DNA from: G963662985 sp963662985
GTDB taxonomy: Bacteria > Chloroflexota > Anaerolineae > Anaerolineales > UBA11579
Direction of reading: 5' to 3'
Assembly: GCA_963662985.1 (NCBI GenBank)
Contig: OY760067.1
Span: 372,001 to 436,000, forward strand
DNA: 64,000 nt
Made by a program: the position numbers and the translations under genes. The notes under the pieces were generated by a model, which did not search any database, had not been told where the DNA came from, and was given only the letters and a program-made list of their open reading frames with translations. Positions 1 through 7,891 of the stretch are shown one piece after another. The number at the start of each line of letters is the position of its first letter. Within the stretch, counting starts at the first letter, position 1.

Positions 1-7
1 TTTTCAT
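1..7 (-). CDS. possible 5' end of a divergent gene
   Basis: On the minus strand an ATG begins at position 7 and runs off the window. It is preceded by AAAGGA and a 6-nt spacer, a good ribosome binding site. Only two codons are visible, so nothing can be said about the product. It would be divergent from the arginine operon. Confidence 0.25.
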
Positions 8-105
8 TTATAATCCTTTCGTCTAGTATAGATAAATCATATCACCTAGAGTTCACTCTAAATCAAGGTGTAGAAAATCCTATAAAAACCTTTTTTGTTA
101 ATATG

Positions 106-134
106 TTGACAGATGTTTGTTAATAAATTAAACT
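106..134 (+). promoter_or_regulatory. promoter of the arginine operon
   Basis: TTGACA (106-111) is a perfect -35 box. A 17-bp spacer leads to TAAACT (129-134), which matches 4 of 6 -10 positions. Transcription would start near 140, about 25 nt before the leader peptide and about 175 nt before argC. Confidence 0.6.
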
Positions 135-164
135 AGGAAAAATTAAAGGAATTAAACAAATTAT

Positions 165-251
165 ATGATTAATATTTTATCCCGTCGTCCAGAAAGCCGT
201 CCAACCAACTTGACTTTAAATTTGAAGTCCGGTTATTTGACGTTTGGATAA
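165..251 (+). CDS. arginine operon leader peptide (28 aa)
   Basis: A 28-codon ORF starts with ATG at 165 and ends with TAA at 249-251. It encodes Arg at codons 7, 8 and 12, all CGT (183-185, 186-188, 198-200). AAAGGA at 145-150 is a possible ribosome binding site, though the 14-nt spacer is long. The ORF lies between the operon promoter and an intrinsic terminator in front of argC. That is the arrangement of leader peptides that sense charged tRNA in transcription attenuation. The peptide itself is not expected to have another function. The call rests on position, Arg codons and the RNA folds described separately; no homologue was looked up. Confidence 0.6.
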   Translation: MINILSRRPESRPTNLTLNLKSGYLTFG

Positions 252-286
252 AATAATTTTATGTAAACCAAAGAGCCTCCGGATTT
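212..286 (+). promoter_or_regulatory. attenuator: competing anti-antiterminator and antiterminator pairings
   Basis: GACTT (212-216) can pair with AAGTC (225-229) inside the leader ORF. AAGTCCGG (225-232) can instead pair with CCGGATTT (279-286) over 8 bp with one G-U pair. That second pairing takes over the upstream arm of the terminator. A ribosome stalled on Arg codon 12 (198-200) would cover about 212-216 and free segment 2 to form the antiterminator. A ribosome that reaches the stop at 249 would cover segment 2 and let the terminator form. The pairings were found by eye, without folding energies. Confidence 0.55.
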
Positions 287-300
287 CCGGAGGCTTTTTT
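274..300 (+). terminator. intrinsic terminator (attenuator) before argC
   Basis: A perfect 10-bp stem, 274-283 with 286-295, is followed by a T run to 300. It sits 16 nt upstream of the argC start and within the transcript of the operon promoter. Ending transcription here only makes sense if it is conditional. Confidence 0.85.
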
Positions 301-315
301 ATTAGGAGAATTTTA

Positions 316-1323
316 ATGGAAAGTATAAAAGTCGGTGTTTATGGTGGCACTGGATATACAGGTTGGGCTTTGATTCAAATATTGTTGATTCATCCTAATG
401 TGGAAATCAAATTTGTTACTTCTGAAAGAATGGCTGGCGAAAATTTAAAAAATAGTTGGGTGTTAGCTCCTGATATGACCTTAGTCTCTTCAGCAAAAGC
501 TAATTTGGAAGAAGTTGATTGTGTATTTTTATGCTTACCTCATACACGTTCTGCTGAAATCGCGGCATTAGCAAAACAAGCAGGTAAGAAAGTGATTGAT
601 CTTTCTGCAGATCTTCGTTTGAAAGATGTTAAAGTATATGAAGAATGGTATAAGGTAAAACATGCTGTGCCAGATCTTTTACCGGTTGTTTATGGGTTAC
701 CAGAACACTATCGAGATGAAATCAAAAAAGCTGACTTAGTGGCAAATCCGGGGTGTTATGCAACATCAATGCTGTTAGGGTTATATCCGTTAGCAAAGAA
801 TCAACTTTTAATTGATGGTGCACCAATCATTGTTGATGCCAAATCTGGAACCACAGGTGCGGGGCGAAATCCGAAACAACATATTCTTTTTAGTGAAGTT
901 CATGGAAATTTTTCAGCTTATAGTATTGGAAGAAGCCATCGGCATTTAAGTGAGGTTGAACAACAGTTAGAAGAAGCAGGACTAAAAGCAGGAAATCTGA
1001 TATTTTCACCGCACCTTCTACCTACAGATAGAGGGATCTTGAGCACAATATATGTCCAAGTAAATAATGCTGATGATGCTATGGTTGCTTTAAAAAATGC
1101 TTATGCAAATGAACCATTGATTCATATACTTCCAGAAGGTGAATTAGCAAGTTTGGCATATGTTGTCCGTACACCTTTTTCAGCGATTTCTTTTTCAAAG
1201 GTAAATGACAATAATTTGATCGTTTTAGTAGCGATTGATAATTTACTAAAAGGAGCTGCTTCACAAGCTGTGCAGAATTTTAATTTGATCTTTGATCTTA
1301 AAGAGACCACAGGCTTATTATAA
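316..1323 (+). CDS. argC: N-acetyl-gamma-glutamyl-phosphate reductase
   Basis: This enzyme makes N-acetylglutamate semialdehyde by NADPH-dependent reduction of N-acetylglutamyl phosphate, the third step of arginine synthesis. The 335-residue protein has an N-terminal Rossmann motif (VGVYGGTGYTG) and the ANPGCYATS segment with the catalytic Cys. The start at 316 is fixed by AGGAG at 304-308 with a 7-nt spacer. An in-frame TTG at 244 lies upstream of the terminator and is not used here. It is the first gene of the five-gene arg operon, controlled by the attenuator in its leader. Confidence 0.95.
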   Translation: MESIKVGVYGGTGYTGWALIQILLIHPNVEIKFVTSERMAGENLKNSWVLAPDMTLVSSAKANLEEVDCVFLCLPHTRSAEIAALAKQAGKKVIDLSADLRLKDVKVYEEWYKVKHAVPDLLPVVYGLPEHYRDEIKKADLVANPGCYATSMLLGLYPLAKNQLLIDGAPIIVDAKSGTTGAGRNPKQHILFSEVHGNFSAYSIGRSHRHLSEVEQQLEEAGLKAGNLIFSPHLLPTDRGILSTIYVQVNNADDAMVALKNAYANEPLIHILPEGELASLAYVVRTPFSAISFSKVNDNNLIVLVAIDNLLKGAASQAVQNFNLIFDLKETTGLL

Positions 1324-1337
1324 GGGCAGGAAGTAAG

Positions 1338-2099
1338 ATGAATAAACCTTATCAGATTATTAAAGTTGGTGGAAATGAATTAGCAGATGCAGAATTTATG
1401 GCAAAACTAGTCACTGCAATCCAATCTCAATTAAAAGAATTTGCTTGCATCTTGGTTCACGGAGGTGGTGCAGCAATCAATGAGATGTTAGAAAAAACTG
1501 GTATTACACCCCAATATAAAAATGGTCAACGGATCACTGATGCAACCACGTTGGAAATCGCTGAAATGGTTCTTTCAGGAAAAATAAATAAACAATTAGC
1601 TTTGAATTTTAATTTAGCGGGTGTGGATGCGCTAGGGTTAAGTGGTGTGGATCACGGATTATTGCAAGTCGAAACCTGGGGCGATGCTATGGATCTTGTT
1701 GGACGAATTACAAAGGTTCGGATTGAAGTATTGGAGAATTTATGTATTCAAGGTGTATTACCTATCCTCTCCCCTATTTCTATGGGAAAAACAGGTCGAT
1801 TTAATGTAAATGCTGATCATGTTGCAGGTATGGTTGCTGGTGCTCTTGAAGCTGAAGAAATTATTTTTATTACAAATGTGCCAGGAGTTTTGGTAAATGA
1901 GGAGATTGCACCAGAATTAACAAAAGAAAATGTAAATCAATTAATTTCAAATGGAATTATTTATGGTGGGATGATCCCTAAAGTAAATTCGGCTTTAGAT
2001 GCTCTCTCTTTTGGTGCAAAAAAAGCAACCATTACAAATATTACTGGGTTTGAGGCACATACTGGCACAACTATTATTACAAAAAAGGACTTATCATGA
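1338..2099 (+). CDS. argB: acetylglutamate kinase
   Basis: This kinase phosphorylates N-acetylglutamate, the second step of arginine synthesis. The 253-residue protein is of normal length for the amino acid kinase family. It shows the N-terminal KVGGNE loop, the HGGGAAINE glycine-rich segment and an RFNVNADHVAG substrate-binding motif. It lies 14 nt after argC and overlaps argD by 4 nt (ATGA), so translation is probably coupled. An N-terminal extension of the kind seen in arginine-inhibited enzymes is not obvious. Confidence 0.95.
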   Translation: MNKPYQIIKVGGNELADAEFMAKLVTAIQSQLKEFACILVHGGGAAINEMLEKTGITPQYKNGQRITDATTLEIAEMVLSGKINKQLALNFNLAGVDALGLSGVDHGLLQVETWGDAMDLVGRITKVRIEVLENLCIQGVLPILSPISMGKTGRFNVNADHVAGMVAGALEAEEIIFITNVPGVLVNEEIAPELTKENVNQLISNGIIYGGMIPKVNSALDALSFGAKKATITNITGFEAHTGTTIITKKDLS

Positions 2100-3298
2100 C
2101 TAAAAAAATTAATACTATGGAAACTATCCAAAAAGAAAATGAGTTTGTTTTAGCAACTTACCCTCGATTACCTTTTGTTATTAGCCATGGGAAAGGTTCT
2201 TATTTATTCGATAGTGAAGGGAATTGTTACTTAGACTTTGGCTCTGGAATTGCAGTAAATGCATTTGGTCATTGTGATGATTCAATTGTAAAAGCTGTTC
2301 AATCACAAGTTGCTACATTGAGTCATGTGAGCAATCTTTATCATAGTGTACCTCAGGCTGATTTATCGGAGAAGTTATGTGAGAAAAGTTTTGCTGATAA
2401 AGTTTTCTTTTCAAATTCTGGTGCTGAAGCTGTGGAAGCAAGTTTGAAATTTGCACGTAAATATGCTTTGGTAAATTATGGAGAAAAGAAAAATAAAATC
2501 GTTGCCTTTTCTAATGGGTTTCATGGACGGACTTATGGTGCTTTATCTGTGACTGCCCGAGAAAAATATCAAGCACCTTTTCGTCCTTTGTTATCTAATA
2601 TTGAAATTGCTACTTATAACGATGTTGAATCAGCAAAAAAAGCAATTGATAAAGATACATGTGCCGTTATTGTGGAAGTTATTCAAGGTGAAGGTGGTGT
2701 GAATGTTGCTTCAAAAGAATTTATTCAGACTATTCGGAAATTATGTGATGAGAACAATGCTTTGATGATTATTGATGAAATTCAAACTGGTTTTGGACGT
2801 ACAGGCAGCATGTGGGCACATGAACAATTTGAAATCACTCCAGATATAATGACTTTAGCAAAAGCGCTAGGGGGTGGTTTGCCAATTGGTGCAACATTGA
2901 TAACAAATGAAGTGGCAAAATGTCTTTCCGCAGGTGATCATGGAAGCACATTCGGAGGAGGTCCTGTGGCAGCGAGCGCGGCGTTGGCTGTGATAAATAA
3001 ATTTGATGAAAGTGATGTTTTATCTCATGTTCAAAAAATGAGTGACTATTTATTATCCGAATTAAAAAAGCTCAATCTTGAACAAATTGTCGAAATCCGC
3101 GGGATGGGATTGATGATCGGGATTGAATTGACAATAGAGGTTGGTTCTTTTTATCAGAAAGCTCATGAATATGGTATTTTGATCTTAACTGCTGGACCAA
3201 ATATTATCCGTTTATTGCCTCCTCTTTCTATTTCAAAAAGTGAGATTGATGAATTTATTCAAGCTTTTCAGAAACTAATTACGGACGTTTTACAATGA
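2096..3298 (+). CDS. argD: acetylornithine aminotransferase
   Basis: A PLP-dependent class III aminotransferase that converts N-acetylglutamate semialdehyde to N-acetylornithine. The 400-residue protein has the SNSGAEAVEASLKFAR phosphate-binding segment, the IIDEIQTGFGRTG motif whose Asp contacts the PLP nitrogen, and the PLP lysine in TLAKALGGG. It overlaps argB by 4 nt and the following NAGS gene by 4 nt. The operon context supports the acetylornithine substrate over ornithine or GABA. Confidence 0.93.
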   Translation: MTKKINTMETIQKENEFVLATYPRLPFVISHGKGSYLFDSEGNCYLDFGSGIAVNAFGHCDDSIVKAVQSQVATLSHVSNLYHSVPQADLSEKLCEKSFADKVFFSNSGAEAVEASLKFARKYALVNYGEKKNKIVAFSNGFHGRTYGALSVTAREKYQAPFRPLLSNIEIATYNDVESAKKAIDKDTCAVIVEVIQGEGGVNVASKEFIQTIRKLCDENNALMIIDEIQTGFGRTGSMWAHEQFEITPDIMTLAKALGGGLPIGATLITNEVAKCLSAGDHGSTFGGGPVAASAALAVINKFDESDVLSHVQKMSDYLLSELKKLNLEQIVEIRGMGLMIGIELTIEVGSFYQKAHEYGILILTAGPNIIRLLPPLSISKSEIDEFIQAFQKLITDVLQ

Positions 3299-3798
3299 GT
3301 GTCACTATGCAAATTATTGACTATCAAATTCAAAAAACACAAATTGAAGATATTCCATCTATCCTAGCAATTTTTGATGCCGAAGTTGCTGCTGGACGAA
3401 TGCTTGCACGTAATCAAGAAGAATTGAAAAAGAATATTGATCTTTGGCGTGTTGTAAAAATTAACAATCAAATTGTTGGATGTGTTTCCCTTGTGTTTTT
3501 TAATCCTTCTCTATGCGAAATACGTTCGTTAGCTGTCGAAGAAGAATTTCGCACTTTAGGATTAGGAAAATTATTAATCGAAGCCGCAATTGATTTGGCA
3601 GATGAACTTAATGCACAAACAGTATTTGCTCTGACTCGTTCTCCGTGGGTATTTGAAAGATTAGGGTTCCGAAAAACAATCATTCAAAAATTCCCTGAAA
3701 AAGTTTGGCAAGACTGTAAGCCCTGCCCATTTATTAATCAATGTGATGAAATTGCGATGTATTTCAACTTGAAAGAAAGCGAAATTGATTATGAATAA
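3295..3798 (+). CDS. argA: short N-acetylglutamate synthase (GNAT family)
   Basis: A 167-residue GNAT acetyltransferase with the acetyl-CoA loop EEFRTLGLGKLLIEAA. The C-terminal part has a small Cys cluster (DCKPCPFINQC). Its size and place inside an arg operon match the short NAGS type, which acetylates glutamate directly with acetyl-CoA, rather than the long kinase-fused ArgA. The start at 3295 makes an ATGA overlap with argD; Met at 3307 is an alternative. A different GNAT substrate cannot be excluded, but the operon position argues for NAGS. The symbol is assigned by role. Confidence 0.8.
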   Translation: MSVTMQIIDYQIQKTQIEDIPSILAIFDAEVAAGRMLARNQEELKKNIDLWRVVKINNQIVGCVSLVFFNPSLCEIRSLAVEEEFRTLGLGKLLIEAAIDLADELNAQTVFALTRSPWVFERLGFRKTIIQKFPEKVWQDCKPCPFINQCDEIAMYFNLKESEIDYE

Positions 3799-4972
3799 AA
3801 TAATATATACTCCAAAAGGATTTCAACTTTCTGCACTCCATTGTGGTTTGAAAGTAAATGAACAAAAAGATCTAGCTGTAATTTTAAGCGATCGACCCTG
3901 CCAGGTGGCGGCTGGGTTCACTACTAATAAAGTGAAAGCTGCGCCTGTTATTTATGATCAAAAGATTGTGAATTCTGGAAAAAAAGTTCGAGCGGTGACT
4001 ATAAATGCGGGAAATGCAAATGCTTGTACTGGGAATGCTGGTATGGTGCATACACAGCAAGTGGCAGAAGGAGCAAGCAAACTCTTTGATGGCGTTGCAG
4101 ATGAAGTTTTAGTTTTATCTACTGGTGTAATTGGAGTTCCTCTGCCAGTGGAAAAGATTTTTGCAGGATTGAAGAAAGTTGAATTTTCAGACTCTGCTGA
4201 TAGTTGGCATAGTGCAGCTAAGGCTATCATGACGACGGATACAAAACCAAAGATTGTAAGTTTGCAAAGTAAGAATGGATATTCAATTACTGGAATCGCT
4301 AAAGGCGCGGGGATGATCTGCCCTACAATGGCAACGATGCTTTCTGTAATCTGTACAGATGCTTCTTTGTCAGATGAGCTTCTTAGTAAAGTATCTGAAG
4401 TGTGGGGTGAGAGTTTTAACCGAATTGTAGTTGATGGTGATATGAGTACAAATGATACTGTGTTATTGCTTGCCAATGGTGCTGCAGAATTTAAAGCCGA
4501 TATTGATAGTGATTTTTATTCGCTATTTACTGACGTTTGTGTACAATTAGCCAAAAAAATTGTAGCCGATGGGGAAGGTGCCACAAAATTGGTGAAAGTT
4601 AATATTAATGGTGCTAAGAATAAAGAAGATGCGGAAACAATTGCACGCTCAATTGCAACATCACCTTTATGTAAAACAGCTTTTTATGGGGCTGATCCTA
4701 ATTGGGGACGAATTATTTGTGCGGCTGGATATGCAAATGCATATTTTTCGCCTGAGCAAGCTAGTCTGTTCTTAAAAAAAGATGATGATTTTATAAAATT
4801 ATTTGAATATGGTCAGGGAAGTGATTATTCAGAAAAAGATGCAGTCGCTTTAATGGAAAATAAAGAATGGGAAATATTATTAGATCTTAATCTTGGTTCA
4901 AGTAATTATTGGCTTTGGACTTGTGATCTAAGTCATGATTATGTAACAATCAATGGACATTATCGAACTTAA
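3791..4972 (+). CDS. argJ: glutamate N-acetyltransferase / ornithine acetyltransferase
   Basis: ArgJ moves the acetyl group from N-acetylornithine to glutamate and so recycles it; bifunctional members also use acetyl-CoA. The 393-residue protein contains the self-cleavage region KGAGMICPTMATML, in which the Thr after MA becomes the new N-terminus and nucleophile. The C-terminal motifs ADPNWGRI and the final SNYWLWTCDLSHDYV are typical. The ATG at 3791 overlaps the previous gene by 8 nt. It is the last gene of the operon, followed by a strong terminator. Confidence 0.95.
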   Translation: MNKIIYTPKGFQLSALHCGLKVNEQKDLAVILSDRPCQVAAGFTTNKVKAAPVIYDQKIVNSGKKVRAVTINAGNANACTGNAGMVHTQQVAEGASKLFDGVADEVLVLSTGVIGVPLPVEKIFAGLKKVEFSDSADSWHSAAKAIMTTDTKPKIVSLQSKNGYSITGIAKGAGMICPTMATMLSVICTDASLSDELLSKVSEVWGESFNRIVVDGDMSTNDTVLLLANGAAEFKADIDSDFYSLFTDVCVQLAKKIVADGEGATKLVKVNINGAKNKEDAETIARSIATSPLCKTAFYGADPNWGRIICAAGYANAYFSPEQASLFLKKDDDFIKLFEYGQGSDYSEKDAVALMENKEWEILLDLNLGSSNYWLWTCDLSHDYVTINGHYRT

Positions 4973-4973
4973 T

Positions 4974-5002
4974 AAAAAAAACAGGCTAAAGCCTGTTTTT
5001 TT
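4974..5002. terminator. bidirectional intrinsic terminator
   Basis: The hairpin ACAGGCT-AA-AGCCTGT (4981-4996) is flanked by A and T runs on both sides. It serves argJ on the plus strand and the convergent sortase-fusion gene on the minus strand. Confidence 0.9.
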
Positions 5003-5019
5003 AAAAGTATCTGATTGAT

Positions 5020-7029
5020 TTATTCTACGCTGACCAAAACTGCTTTGATCATTCTGCGATTTTGATATGTTTGGGTCATTTCAGAATAATTTTCACATGT
5101 TAGCAATGTGATTGTATCAAATTCTTCATGAGAAAATGCCAATTTAATTTGATTGTTATTAATCAGCTGATTACTAACTACTTGATAAGTATAAACTTCA
5201 CCATTGTTTATGATTTGGATAATTTGTCCATATCCTAATTCTTTGATGTTGGCAAAAACACCAGGTGTATTTGTGTTATTCCACACGTGTCCAGTCAATA
5301 CTGTGTTGCCAGCCCATGTGGGGAAAGCAGATCCATTTAACCAACCTACATTTTGCCCTAGCCAAGAAGTATCCCAAGAATTATCAACTTGAGGAACTCC
5401 AACAATATCTAATGAGAGATTCAAATCTGGAATCTGTAACACTAATCCTGATGATGAATATGCTTTTTCAATTGACTGTGTAGGTAAGTTTGTGAACTGA
5501 TTCATAGCAAAGCCTGTTGAAGGTAGTTCGAATTTTGAACTTGTTGCTGTTGTTGTTGTTGAAGATTTACTTAACGATACAGTAAATTCAATTGTTGAAT
5601 CAGAAACACCATCATTTAATTCAATTCCATAAAGATTTTCAATTGATGTGGTTCCACATACAAATAAACGATATTTACCTTCTGGAAGATCATTTCCTCC
5701 ATTTACTGTAAGAGTGCTTATAAATGGGCCAGAAGCATCATAGACTACTGTATCTATTGTTATCTGAATATCATCTTGTGCCGCTGAGGGACCACCGGGA
5801 ACCGCACATGAAGCTGTATCAAATGTTCCATTCACACCTGCTTCGACTAATAAATAGTTATTCACATTATTCGCAGATTTATTTGATCCATCGTGTAAAA
5901 CATCTTGATCAAATTCAACTTTAATTTGAGATAATCCAGATTTAACAATGCTAGAATTTGAGGGAGTTGTTTTTGAACCAAAAACTATCTCGGGTATATT
6001 TACATTTTCTTTGGTTAATGCCCAAAGGGCTTCAGCGGTGATTTCATTATTTTCACCATAGCCTTGGTAATTTTCCCATCCACCAGTTCCCAATTGAACG
6101 CTTCTTAGGTATGAAGCTGCACTATTAATTTGGTTATTAAAATTAGTTGGATCAATTTGATTAAGGGCTAAGATTGCATATGATGTTTCTTGAACTGTTT
6201 CCTCTCCTGCTCCAGTTGCTGTGGCCGTCCAAGTAAACCCTCCAGATGGTAATTGATAAGATACAAGAATATTTGCTAAGTCTATAATATTCGAAGCTGC
6301 TTGATGTTCACCACTTGTTGGATCAAAGTCTTCGCCAACAAGCGAAAGTCCATAAATAGCTCCTGCTAACCCTATTACATCATAGTTTTGAGAGCCATCT
6401 CCTTCTAACTCATTAATTTCAGCTTTCACTCCAGCTACCCATTTATTAATTTCTGAGGGTGATACTCCTGCTGAAGCTGCTCCTACTAACCCCATTCCAA
6501 TATCCCAGGCGGCTAAATTTGCTTGAGTACCAGATCTTACATCTCGGATTCTTTGAATGTATGAGTCAGTTGAATATAAAATCCCTGCACCATTTTTATC
6601 ATATATACCCTGTTGAAGTGGTCTATAAAAGTTATTGAGTACATGATTTGTATAGGTTGATCCTCCAAAAACCTGATCTAGCTTTGCCGCAAGATAACCG
6701 TCTGATGGTGAAAAATTATTGGTCTTTGTGAGAAAAAATGCACCTACTTGGGATAACGCAGCAAGATGAGCCGCATCATTTGTAAACAAATATGTTTCAG
6801 CCAATCCCATCCCAATAGGTCCGATAGTATTTGCAGCACTTCCGGTACTTGGATTACCATTATCTAGTGGCCAATCCCAACCGCCATCATTATTTTGTAA
6901 GGCAGTTAATCGATCTCCACCATCCTTAAGGTAATCTACCCATGCTGCATTTGCGTGATTTGACGGAATTAGGCTTAATAAGAGTGTAACAACAAGCACA
7001 AGAGAAATAAAAGACATCTTTTTAGACAT
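5020..7029 (-). CDS. secreted alpha/alpha-toroid protein with LPSTG motif and C-terminal sortase domain
   Basis: This 669-residue protein starts at 7029 with GAGGAG 7 nt upstream. It has a signal peptide (residues 1-28, ending in NANA), then repeats of the terpenoid-cyclase/prenyltransferase toroid type (about 35-350), and a Big-like beta domain (about 350-480). A Ser/Thr-rich linker leads to LPSTG at residues 502-506 (DNA 5512-5526). Residues about 530-669 form a class E-like sortase domain with catalytic His581 (LTGHVW), Cys645 (TLLTC) and Arg658/659 (NRR). Sortases cleave LPXTG-type signals of other proteins; finding signal and enzyme in one chain suggests self-processing or cell-wall anchoring in cis, which is inference. 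It is monocistronic and converges on the arg operon. Confidence 0.75.
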   Translation of the reverse strand: MSKKMSFISLVLVVTLLLSLIPSNHANAAWVDYLKDGGDRLTALQNNDGGWDWPLDNGNPSTGSAANTIGPIGMGLAETYLFTNDAAHLAALSQVGAFFLTKTNNFSPSDGYLAAKLDQVFGGSTYTNHVLNNFYRPLQQGIYDKNGAGILYSTDSYIQRIRDVRSGTQANLAAWDIGMGLVGAASAGVSPSEINKWVAGVKAEINELEGDGSQNYDVIGLAGAIYGLSLVGEDFDPTSGEHQAASNIIDLANILVSYQLPSGGFTWTATATGAGEETVQETSYAILALNQIDPTNFNNQINSAASYLRSVQLGTGGWENYQGYGENNEITAEALWALTKENVNIPEIVFGSKTTPSNSSIVKSGLSQIKVEFDQDVLHDGSNKSANNVNNYLLVEAGVNGTFDTASCAVPGGPSAAQDDIQITIDTVVYDASGPFISTLTVNGGNDLPEGKYRLFVCGTTSIENLYGIELNDGVSDSTIEFTVSLSKSSTTTTATSSKFELPSTGFAMNQFTNLPTQSIEKAYSSSGLVLQIPDLNLSLDIVGVPQVDNSWDTSWLGQNVGWLNGSAFPTWAGNTVLTGHVWNNTNTPGVFANIKELGYGQIIQIINNGEVYTYQVVSNQLINNNQIKLAFSHEEFDTITLLTCENYSEMTQTYQNRRMIKAVLVSVE

Positions 7030-7198
7030 AACGAATCTCCTCAATATTTTATTGCAGATTCAATCATCATTTATTAAGAGTGTTTTTAGATAGAATATTA
7101 ATTGTTTAACCCCATAAAGGATTCTTTAATCTTGTGCTAATTATAGCATTCACTTCATATTGTTGTAAAGATATATTAAGTTAGTTTTTTCACAATTT

Positions 7199-7837
7199 TT
7201 ATAGTTTTTGATTCACTACCTGAACTATTTTGATAAGCCCATCATCATATGATTTTAATTCAGAAATCTCAAGTCCGACTTCTTCTATATAGTTATCAAT
7301 TTGACGATTAATGTTTTCCCCTGAAAAATATGCAATTATTGGATTTAGAAAATCCATTAGTTTTCCAATAATTGGGCGATTGATGCGACCATGTTCTAAG
7401 AAAAATATATCACCACCTGATTTCACTACTCGACTAAGTTCTTGAAGTCCTAAAATAGGGTCAGGTACTGAGCAAAAAACATAGGTTACAACAGCTTGAT
7501 CAAAAGTATTATCTTCAAAATCCAATGACTGAACATCCATAAAATGAAAATCTATATTTCGATTTTGTTCTTGCGCTTGTTTTTTTGCGTATGCCATCAT
7601 CTTTTCACTATAATCAATAGCTGTGATTTTTGCTTGAGATGGGTAATAACGAATATTATTTCCAGTTCCAACTCCTACTTCTAGTATGTGTTCATTTCCA
7701 ACTTTTGACCATATATACTCACGATGGGGATTTTTTATATCATTTATATCTTCTGAGCCCACTTTGTAATATATACTCGCAATTTTATCAAAGAGAACCT
7801 GAGATTTATCTTTTCTTTTATATTGTTTATTTTGCAT
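7199..7837 (-). CDS. class I SAM-dependent methyltransferase
   Basis: A 212-residue protein with the SAM-binding motif ILEVGVGTGNNI, the acidic residue after strand 2 (ITAIDYSEKMM) and FMDVQSLDFEDNTFD. The LSRVVKSGGDIFFLEHGR segment resembles small phospholipid or quinone methyltransferases (UbiE/PmtA-like), but the substrate is not certain. AGAGG lies 7 nt before the ATG. It is a separate unit between the sortase fusion and the MFS gene. Confidence 0.8.
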   Translation of the reverse strand: MQNKQYKRKDKSQVLFDKIASIYYKVGSEDINDIKNPHREYIWSKVGNEHILEVGVGTGNNIRYYPSQAKITAIDYSEKMMAYAKKQAQEQNRNIDFHFMDVQSLDFEDNTFDQAVVTYVFCSVPDPILGLQELSRVVKSGGDIFFLEHGRINRPIIGKLMDFLNPIIAYFSGENINRQIDNYIEEVGLEISELKSYDDGLIKIVQVVNQKL

Positions 7838-7891
7838 CTATTTACCTCTTTGAATTAGATGTTTTTAACTAGGTTGAGCTTACAAACATAT

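Noticed and set aside
244..315. N-terminal extension of argC from TTG at 244
   Set aside because: It would translate through the intrinsic terminator; a good ribosome binding site and the family N-terminus both point to 316.
5512..5526. LPSTG as a chance pentapeptide
   Set aside because: Not accepted as chance: it follows a Ser/Thr linker and directly precedes a sortase domain, as expected for a functional signal. Conservation still needs checking.
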